Of a DNA stretch of 64,000 bases, positions 46,709 through 55,425 are shown one piece after another (position 1 is the stretch's first letter; every line of letters starts with the position of its first letter). The notes beneath the pieces were generated by a model, which saw only the letters and a program-made list of their open reading frames with translations, was not told the DNA's origin and did no database searches. Origin of the DNA: Microstegium vimineum (taxonomy: Eukaryota; Streptophyta; Magnoliopsida; Poales; Poaceae). The stretch lies in NCBI GenBank assembly GCA_022036555.1, contig CM039130.1, forward strand, positions 3,668,897 through 3,732,896, in the 5' to 3' direction. A program made the position numbers and the translations under genes.

Positions 46709-47480
46709 TTACAACAAAGATTGGATGGCTGATATCGCACGCAGGCGAATTTGTTCTATCTCGTTCATCTCCTTGGCATCGGCATCAGCAGAGCCCTCGA
46801 CCGGCTTGATCTTCTTCTTCCACAAGATGGCTTGTTGGGCATTCTGGTCTCGTTCTTGCCGCAGGACCCTGATGGTATCGGACAATTGGGTTTTCTGCTG
46901 GTTGGCTGCAGTCAGAGCCTCCTCGACCCTTTGTAACTCAGCTAATAACTCTTCTTTCTTGGCCGATAGCTGAGTGATCTCTTGATCGAGGCCGTTGATG
47001 GAGACTTCTGCCTAGCCGATGCCCTTGTGCTTTTCATCGGCAATATTTTTGAACTTAAGCTTCTCTTCCTCGCTCTTGGATTGGGCGGCTCTATCGACAA
47101 TGTGACGGGAAAGCCGCTGGTACTGGATTTGATTGCTGTCGAGGAAGGTTGCCTGGAAAAGGATTTCTTCCATATCGGCAGGGAGATGGCCTTGGATATC
47201 TTTGAAAGCAATCCTTGCTGCCGATGAATCCTGAATCAGTTGGGGGTGTGTCTTGCAGCAGCAGGGAAGGCAATGCTTCAAGCTTGGTCTTGATTTCTGC
47301 CGATAGAGCTGGGACAGAGCTCTCCTCCTGATCGTCATCGGGGATGTCGACTGCGAAGGAGAACAGGTTGTCCGCTTGAATAGGGCCTTGACGCTCACCT
47401 TCATCCTGGGGGTTGAGACTGAAGGAGAAGAGACTGTCCAGGGAGTCTTGGGCCTGAAAACAGAGGAGTTAAAATGTGCT
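46709..47480 (-). pseudogene. Antisense accessory ORF of the Tat lineage (coiled coil), unknown function
   Basis: On the minus strand the reading AQDSLDSLFSFSLNPQDEGE is followed by an acidic part, then QDSSAARIAFKDIQGHLPAD, a TAG at 47012-47014, and a strong coiled coil (ITQLSAKKEELLAELQRVEE, TIRVLRQERDQNAQQAILWK). It ends EIEQIRLRA...SIQSLL-like and TAA at 46709. A frameshift lies at about 47250. Antisense ORFs of this sort lie between pol and the 3' LTR in Grande/RIRE2-type elements; a role has not been settled to my knowledge. Its 5' end is cut at the junction with Tat-2. TTTTCAG just before AQDS looks like a splice acceptor. Confidence 0.65.
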
Positions 47481-47489
47481 GATCGTAAA

Positions 47490-50432
47490 ATTATACTTTG
47501 TCAGACCTTTGGGGCACCATTGGGGAAGCTTAGTTTTCCAAATAGGTTGGTACTGTTTCTCACCGCTTGTATCGGCAGCACTCCTTATGTTTGGATCTCT
47601 AGAGAATACCTCCTCATCGGGTACTCTTGCATTGGCCATCTCCTCAAGCTCCTCTTGACCAACACGCCTGCCAAGCCTGTCATGCGCGCTGAGCTTGCCC
47701 CCCAGCCGATCACGTGCTGACCGTTTTCCTCCGATCGGCCTGCTATAGTTTGATGCTTGATCGTCAAAGCAAAGTTTCTTTTCCGACCGATCGGCAGGGT
47801 AGTACCCATTACATTCAAGGCAATTATCAACAGTAGGTAGTTTGATGCCTTCTTCCCAGCAATGAACAAAGAAGGGACACCTCCAATGATCTTTATGCTG
47901 AAGCCACTCTTGGTGCCTTTCTTCTTCCTGCCGCCGATATCGTTCCTCCTGCGATTGCGGATGATCTTGTTGTGGCCGCCTATGCGTAATTACGATGCCA
48001 TAAGACCTCCCGGCACTACTGCTATCTTTGGCAACTCTCTTGCCTTTTCTATCATTGGCAAACTTCCTCCCTGTTACTTCATGCGCAACTATTTGATGTT
48101 CAGGGTCTACCGATGCGCATTTCTTGGCAGCTTCCGATGTCAACACCTTAGTCTTTCCACTAGCTTCCACCATGTTATTTGGAAACGGGTGCTGACCGAT
48201 CTTCATCGGCTTCTGGGCTTTAGAATTTTCAAACTTAATTCGCCCAGATTCGATTTCTGACTGCAACTGCTGCCTAAATACTTTGCAATCATTGGTACTG
48301 TGCGAAGTCGCATTGTGCCACTTACAATACCTGATCTTTCTGAGCTCTTCAGCCGATGGAATTACCTGGTTAGGCACCAACTTGATCCGCCCTTCTTGAA
48401 GCAATAGGTCAAACATCCTATCAGCCTTGGTGATATCAAAGGAGAACCTCTCAGCTTCTTTTTGGCCGAACGGACAAGATACCGGCTTCTTATCTTTCAC
48501 TCATTTAGCAGCGTCAATACTTAGTTCTTCATCTAACTTAGAACCTTCTTCTTGCCCAATAAAGGACACCTTCTTGTTCCAAGTCTTCCTAGGCTCGAAA
48601 GGTTTAACGTCTTGATCGGTAATTCTCTGCACAAGATGACTTAAACTCTCAAACTCCTGAGATCCATATTTATCTTTGATATGCGACAGCAATCCTTGGA
48701 AGGCCAAATCTGCCAACTGCCGATCATCAAGCACCAAGCTGTAGCACTTATTCTTCACATCTCGCAGCCTTTGGACGAAATTTTCTACCGATTTGTCATT
48801 ACGCTGCCTCAGCTTAACCAAATCGGTAATCTTCTTCTCATGTATGCCGGCGAAGAAGTATTTATGAAACTGCTTTTCTAGATCGGCCCAAGTAATCACA
48901 GAGTTTGGAGACAATGAAATAAACCATGTGAATGCTGATCCAGACAATTACGATGAGAATAATCTCACCCTCAGTTCATCTCTGCTGGCCGCTTCTCCAC
49001 ATTGAATGATGAAGCGGTTGATATGCTCCATCATTGAAGTGTCATCTTGGCCAGAAAACTTTGTGAAATCAGGCACCTTGTACCGATTTGGGAGAGGAAT
49101 TAAGTCATATGCCGGAGGATACGACATCTGATAAGAATATGTATTAACCTTGGGTTTAATGCCAAATTGCTCTTTCATCACTTCAGCAATCTTATCGGCC
49201 CAATACGCATCCTGTTCTTGCCGACTCATTGGCTGATTGTTGACGGGTAGAGCCGGCCGATGCGCCCCTTCAGGTCTTGGTGGAAGATGATTCAGAGCAG
49301 TTGGCATGGGCGCAGCACCAGTCATCTGGACATTATGCATCAGCTGACTTACCAATGGATAACTTTGCACAATCACTGGGTTATGCTGTGCCATCATACT
49401 CATCGGTTGTTGTACTGATGCTCCACTCTAAGTGTTTGCTGGGCCTCCATAATGATATATTAGCACGCCAGACTGTTGAATCGGCGGCTGATTGGTCCAT
49501 CCAGGATTATATATCATCGGCATGTGACTTACCGATGGCTGATAGCTAACTGGCGCCTGCTGCTCCTGTACCTTGGAGTAATCAACAAATTGGTTACCTT
49601 GATGTGCTAGTACTCTAGCTTGAGGATTTACAACCATAGGTTGACTCCCAGTTGCTATATTGTGTTGCATCGGCACAGAATTTGCCGACGGTGGCATTAA
49701 AGGTACTTTAGGAATCAGCACCTGGAGATCTTCTAATAGCATTTGCATAGTTGGAGAAGACGTGGAGTAATGCATCATAAGGATTACCATATGTGATTGC
49801 ATTGCTGATAACACGAAGCCCTTCCAAGCTGAACTATCTCCTTGCACCAGACTGGAACCAGCAGATGGATTTGGAGGCATACCATATCCCCACCAGTTGG
49901 CGGGAGCTGGATGACTCTGGATAGCAGGTCCTGACATTGCCGACGCCACTGGATCTCTACTAAGCTTGGTGACACTTTCAGGACTTGATCTTGGCGGTGT
50001 AGCCACATCGGCAGACGGATCCACAGGAGTGGAAGACGCCATTGGAGCTGCCGATGGGTTTATAGATGCCGATCCAGGTTGATGATACGCTGGACCAACA
50101 TACTGAGGTATTTGTCCTTCTTTGAAAGATTGCATAATAGCATTGTACACAGTATTGGACAACACATTGGAATGGTTAACTAATGCACGAATTAATGCAG
50201 AATCAACCATCTCTTGTAATTTACCAGGATTGGCATCGAATGTGACCTGCCGCGACAACGGTGGATCTTGCTTCTGGATGGCTTCGCCGCTCCTGCTTAG
50301 GCTGAAGGACTTCAGATATAATTGCTTGTACTCCTCCATAGCCCGCTCCATAGCCTGTTTTTGATCATCTTTCAGATCGGCCTCGGAGACTTCGATGACG
50401 TTCCTCGGATTGACGTCGGTATGATCACCCAT
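47490..50432 (-). pseudogene. gag: Tat-2 gag
   Basis: It starts at the minus-strand ATG at 50432 (MGDHTDVNPRNVIEVSEADL). The capsid core is KPKVNTYSYQMSYPPAYDLI, SGSAFTWFISLSPNSVITWA and QRNDKSVENFVQRLRDV; the Cys/His motif is CKWHNATSHSTNDCKVFR at about 48290. In-frame lesions: TAG at about 49428 (Tat-1 has Gln there), TAA at about 48945 (Ser in Tat-1) and TGA at about 48500 (Trp in Tat-1). No frameshift is apparent, unlike Tat-1. It ends at the junction with the antisense ORF. Confidence 0.85.
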
Positions 50433-50473
50433 AGCAGATGTATAATTGGTCCCACCGGGTATGCCAAAAGAGG

Positions 50474-51483
50474 TGTTGACACAAAAAGCGTCAGGATCTG
50501 CGAACACCTCGGGCTTATACCCGAATTTGATGTCCAAAGGTGTGCCAGATGATTTGACCAGTTAATCGACAAAGACGATAACTAGAACAAGATCTGAACG
50601 AGACAACGGCGATGCGCCCGAATGTCAAGGCTCAAACTTGATCAAGATAACTAGAGTAGAGCTGAACGAGACGACAGCGATACGCCCGGACGTCAAGTCT
50701 CAGGTTGCTCAAACGCGGAACTTGCAAGGGTTGACGGAGATCGATAAGATGCAGCCCGTCGAAGCTTGAAGAACTCGTAGATAAGCTAGATCTAATGCAA
50801 TAAAAATAGAATTGCTGGAAAAGTAAATAAGAGTAATAGATTTGTTTGATATATTTTATTGTGTATCTTTTTCTCACGACCTCTAGGTACATATTTATAC
50901 TCCGGCAATAGGAATTGTAGATAGACATGACTCGTACCTTTCCTAAACAAAACAAACTCCTATTTTAAAGGAAATAACTGACTCGCGCAGGAGTCGGACC
51001 CAAATAACAATAATATTTTCCTAAACAAACACCTCTATTTTTAAGGAAATAAACGACTCGTGCAAGAGTCGGACTCAAACTTCTATAATAATACTAGTAT
51101 AATGACACCAGTTTCTTTATCTATCTTCTCTTCGATGAAACTTTCCATCGGCAGATTCCTCCCCATCCGCAATCTTCCTCCAACGCCATCGGCATCTTTT
51201 TGCTGACGTCAGCCATCTTGTCACCCTGCACCCATCGGCAGTATCTCCTTATCAGTAATACCCTCCAATCAGCAACTCTTCACTCCCACTGGTAACCTGC
51301 TTTTACCAATCAATTCTTATCAGCAAGAATCGTCCAGCTTCCATCGGCAACAAACTCATCTCACTTGCAGCATTCACTCTCATCGGTAATTTCGACCAAT
51401 GACCTTCCGATGCCGATAGAAAACGGCTACCGATCAATGCAAGTCTTAACTCATTTGACACATGCCGAAAAACGATGTCAACA
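50474..51483 (-). repeat. Tat-2 5' LTR
   Basis: It starts TGTTGACACAAAAAGCG on the plus strand and ends GATGTCAACA; it is the inverted counterpart of 38552-39649. On the minus strand GAGTATAAATATGTACC at about 50892-50908 is the TATA box. ATCGGCA words cluster at 51148-51360. Confidence 0.9.
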
Positions 51484-52980
51484 AAGGTTTATGTGGAGCT
51501 CAGGGTAGGTATGAAAACGAGGCATACTTGCATCACATAATTTTGCTAAGTCAAAAACCGAATCCAAGGGGATGCAAGTCATACACTTTGATCAAGATGT
51601 GCAAGTGTGTGGAATAAATTCTAAGCCTATTTTCTTTTTTTTAACTCCTTTTGCATGCCTTTCTCTCTTTTGTTTGATTTTGAAGATATGAGCTATCTTT
51701 CTCTTTTTTCTTCTTCTTTTCTTCTCATACTTTTTAGCATGTTTTTTTCGCACATGCACTTTAGTATGGATTTTTCTTTTATTTTTTTTCTTTTTGCATA
51801 GCACATATTTCTTTTGGAATTTTTGAACGAGAAAATCATGACACATGGATGGAGTATTTATTATTTTTGGTGGATGATAGCATGTTTTTACGTAACTCTC
51901 AGTGTAAGAGACAACATTTTTATATCTGGAATGTACGTGAATCTCGATCATGGGTGCATGAAAAGAATCTCAACAAGGTCACAATAATTTGACAAACCTC
52001 AACATGAATACAAGCAGCATATGAGTATAAGGTTTTTGTACTGTAAACTATCATATGGCTCTGGTGGGATATATCATCATTGAGGAACTTTTGAATTTTA
52101 GCATTCTGAAAATGCAAACTCCGGATGTCAAGCTTCTCTTAGAACAAAGTCATAGCAAATCGTGTTTGTACCATCATATCCTGCAAGAACTTAGACTAGA
52201 TTAAGCATATGCAACCCACAAGTTTCAAGTTTTTTAGGATGAGACATTTTTAGCCAATAAACTCTAATCTTGGGGAAAGATAAGTTATAAACTAGGCATA
52301 GATAAAATATAAGACAGAGAAACTAATTATCATTTCAACAAAAGATAAACTAAATATTTTTTACATCACATATGAAGAGCGGAATAAATATTTTTGTTCT
52401 TTTTGTCATATATTTCATTTTTTATGCAAGATGCTGAAAAATAAATATGAATACGAAATACAAGTTACCTCTGAAGTGGGGGTCCTCCCCCAAGCTAGCT
52501 CAAGGCCTATGGTCCTTTAGCAACTTTTATTACAATAAAGAGGCAAACTCGAAAACTGTTGACCCATAATTGTGACAATACGTGCAACACACAGCTAGCT
52601 GGAAAGATCTGCTTGGAGTAAATTCAGAGATCCGCTTGGCTTTAAACACAGGACCGGTCGGTTTCGAGATCGAAGGTATGGCAGTCAATTTGACCCTGCA
52701 ATTGATAAGAAAAGAAAGATAATCAGTAGTCTCGGTTGGAACATGTCGGCTATTATTCAGACATGTTCCAAAATCAGCTTGCTAATTAGTCCATGTGTAA
52801 AGGCTATCGGCTATAGAGCCGAAATCCATAAGATTAATGCTATGAGCAATGCAAATATATATTATCGGCTAAATTGAGATAAAAACAATGTAGAAAGCAC
52901 TGTCAGTTAAAAACCATAGCCGATAAAGAGAGTTTAAAGATATAGCATGCAAACAATCGACTATTTAATACAAATAGCTC
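51484..52980. other. AT-rich stretch without a gene
   Basis: Long T-rich tracts (51620-51800) and no supported reading frame. CCCCCAAGCTAGCTCAAGG near 52489 recalls the GC-poor spacer regions of grass LTR elements, but I cannot assign it. ATCGGCT/AGCCGAT words begin at about 52800. Confidence 0.5.
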
Positions 52981-52984
52981 TATA

Positions 52985-53710
52985 AATAGTTTAGATCTAA
53001 CCTATTATCATTATCAGTGAGGTTCGACCGGATTGATGCAACTATAATAATGATAACAAATTAAACTTAAATAATCAATAGATCTACTTATATTTTAATA
53101 GAATTATGAAAGCATGTTGTAAGCGTAGGAGCACAGACAATCGGCTAAATAGCCGATGCAGACATAGTAAACGAACAAGATCATATCTTACATTAAATAG
53201 ATCTACTAATTAATAAACTCCAATCTAAAGCACTACCAGTGAGGGTCGAAGCGATGCAGCTATGGTAATGCGCAATATATTAGATTTTACTAGTCAATAG
53301 ACCTACTTAATGATATAACATGTCTTGAATGCATACCATATTTAATCAGGATCGAGATAGAACAGCCGATCGGACAGAATTGATCGTCAAAATAGAATTT
53401 AAGCATGACATGATAAAAATACGACCAATTGATATAATGTGTTGCCGATCTATCTCGACCTCGATCAAATAAATTGGTGATATTGCTATAATTAGTAAAA
53501 TACCAAATACAGCAAGATCGATAACCGATGAATCTACTCAAAATAGAAAGGAAGTCTGACTAATCTTTAATAGATTCGATAACTTGTGATTTAATCTAAA
53601 TCAAGTCGTGATGTCACAAGGATACAGCTTTACTTGATTAAGATAAATTGATAACTAACTTATATCAAACTCGCAGTGGGGATCAATGATGATGGCAGCC
53701 ATACAAGACA
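52985..53710. repeat. Diverged tandem repeat of about 220 bp
   Basis: The landmark CAGTGAGG-TCGA followed by GATGCA(G/A)CTAT-ATAATG recurs at about 53015 and 53237 and, more degraded, near 53455 (GATATTGCTATAATTAG) and 53674 (CAGTGGGGATCAATGATGAT). Spacing is 218-222 bp. Each unit also holds AATAGATCTACTTA. Tandem arrays in untranslated parts are known for Tat/Ogre-type elements. Confidence 0.6.
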
Positions 53711-54327
53711 AGATATAAGTCGTGACGGAACTCACAGACAAACCGGAGGTCGGACTTAACCGATGGTAGCCCTGCTTGTTGAAGAACTCGTCGAGAAGCT
53801 ACATTACTCCTACTCCTAAGGCTTGACGTGAAGCTGAAAAAGTAAAGACTGATTTGATTGATCTGTGGATGATGTTCCTTTACAATATCTATGTGGTACA
53901 TATTTATAACCTGGACTAATGACTCCTAGCTGGTCTCAACGTACAAGACTTGCCTCAGAAAGAAATACCTAAACAAAAAGAAATATTAAAATACATGGAC
54001 TCTAGTTTCCTGTTATGTAGAATCCTTGCTAATAAAGCTTCTTTAACTGACGTATTCCTCCTTGATATGTTATCCTGGAGTCTACAATGTTTCAACTCAA
54101 TACTCATCAGCTTCCTTCTGTAGATACATATCTATACCTGATTATAAAGAGGCAAAATTTCAGCCATAATTTTGTTCTGGTGTGATTTTCTTCTGGCCTT
54201 AATTCACCGTGAATCGCACTCCGAAACAACCAGAATCCGTATCGTTCCTGCATAGTCCTCACCTGATATTTCTGTAGTTGTTCGTCTCTCCTTCAAATAC
54301 CAATAGAATCAGGACTAGGACATTGCC
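53640..54327 (-). repeat. Probable Tat-like LTR, unpaired
   Basis: On the minus strand GGTTATAAATATGTACCAC at about 53897-53915 is a TATA box in the same context as in the Tat LTRs. Downstream, CGAGTTCTTCAACAAGC at about 53778 resembles the Tat U5 (CGAGTTCTTCAAGCTTCG). The TTGAGGGGGCAATGTCC at 54325-54341 could be a polypurine tract plus LTR start. No partner LTR is in view. Confidence 0.5.
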
Positions 54328-54640
54328 CCCTCAACGGAGTTCAAGTTCCGAACAAGTTGAAATACAACATAAAGAAAAAAAGGACCAGAACCAAGGATGA
54401 AAAGGAAACTAGGAATCCACACGGCTCCAAATCACCAATGATTTAATTGAAGTCGAATCCAAATAGAAATAGAATAGATAGAAATCGAGAACAACAACCA
54501 CCGTAAAATACATGATGCACTGACAAAACAAACAAACAATTAAAAAGTCCCGCAGCGAGGGCATCCAGACTCCGGAGCAGAGTAGCACCATCGAGATGCG
54601 GCGCGAGGCCGCCAGTCTATGAGGCGCTGGGTCGCGCCGC
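54328..54640. other. Stretch without a gene
   Basis: A-rich, then GC-rich toward 54640. One 77-codon minus-strand reading has no recognisable motif. I see nothing else. Confidence 0.5.
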
Positions 54641-55225
54641 ACTACTAGATTTCAACCCTATTGCCACATGCTGCCATTTGCATCGCCACAAATTGTGTTG
54701 TTATAGGGAGTGTTTTGCAACATTTGTCCAAAAAGGTGGCAACAGGGAGACTGTTTCCACAAAATTAGTGCATTGCAATATTTACGTTCGACGTTGCAAG
54801 AGGTGAGATCTATAGCAACCCTTTTTTGAAAAGTGTTGCTATAGGTTCAAAATATTGCCATGATGACATTTCGTTGCATTAAAATTGATTGGCGTTGCAA
54901 CTGGTTGGTGCTCTTGCAACCATATAAAACAGTGTTGCTATTTCTTGAAATTATTGCCACAATTTTGTTGGGTTGTAATATTTTTCAGGACCATTGCTTT
55001 TAGTTAGTTGTTTATTGCAACTCAATATCTAAAGCGATGCAATAGTATGTTGCTATTGCCACACCTTTGTTGGGTTATAATATTTCTCACGACCATTGCA
55101 ATAGGTAGCTGCAACTAAATATCTAAAGCGATGTAATAGTATGTTGCTATTGCCACATGTGTGCTTAGTTGCTATGAAATTATAGGGTCGTTGTAATATG
55201 CTGATGTAGAAAACACCTTTTTCGT
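54641..55225. mobile_element. Possible CACTA-like terminus or non-autonomous element
   Basis: It starts CACTACTAGATTTCAACCC, a plausible CACTA terminal repeat. TTGCAAC/GTTGCAA and TTGCCAC words are scattered through it. Two units of about 100 bp (54963-55065 and 55066-55160) are tandem, each with TTTGTTGGGTT-TAATATTT and ATCTAAAGCGATG-AATAGTATGT. No coding sequence. I could not find a matching inverted terminus, so its right end is a guess. Confidence 0.45.
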
Positions 55226-55425
55226 GGGCTTTGGGTATAGCAAGGGCCCAGCAAATAAACCGATTCCTAGTGTTGCTCTACATATGTGATGCATCCCAAT
55301 CGATTGGCGCCCAAACTTCCAGCATTGGTGCCCTAGGGGACATGAAAACACTAATGTCTATCACCCCTGCCGAGCAGCAACTACTCCATTGGACAATCTC
55401 TATCTGTTTGATCATGCGGCTACTC
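55226..55425. other. Short unassigned stretch
   Basis: A 76-codon plus-strand reading has no motif. No repeat was recognised. Confidence 0.4.

Larger units (their letters stand above)
38552..47490 (+). mobile_element. Tat-1: Tat-lineage Ty3/Gypsy element, 3' LTR missing
   Basis: A plus-strand element with a 5' LTR (38552-39649), gag, protease, RT, two RNase H domains, integrase and an antisense ORF. The extra (archaeal-type) RNase H (TLFFDGSTCKDGAGIGILLI, about 44905-44965) after the normal one, and an antisense ORF after pol, are marks of the Tat lineage (Grande, RIRE2, Cinful). The sequence changes at about 47490 to an inverted second element, so the 3' LTR is lost. Many stops are single C-to-T changes. 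GCCGAT/ATCGGC is strikingly frequent throughout. Confidence 0.88.
47490..51483 (-). mobile_element. Tat-2: inverted Tat element, only 5' LTR and gag present
   Basis: A minus-strand element of the same family as Tat-1: 5' LTR 51483-50474, then gag down to about 47490, where similarity ends right after the word WCPKGLTK (Tat-1 continues TQKRR). There is no protease, RT, integrase or 3' LTR. The bases outside its LTR (aaggt at 51484) do not match those outside the Tat-1 LTR (gtgtg at 38547), so the pair are two separate insertions and not one element with inverted ends. Confidence 0.85.

Noticed and set aside
47862..48260. 132-codon plus-strand ORF
   Set aside because: Antisense shadow of the Tat-2 gag frame.
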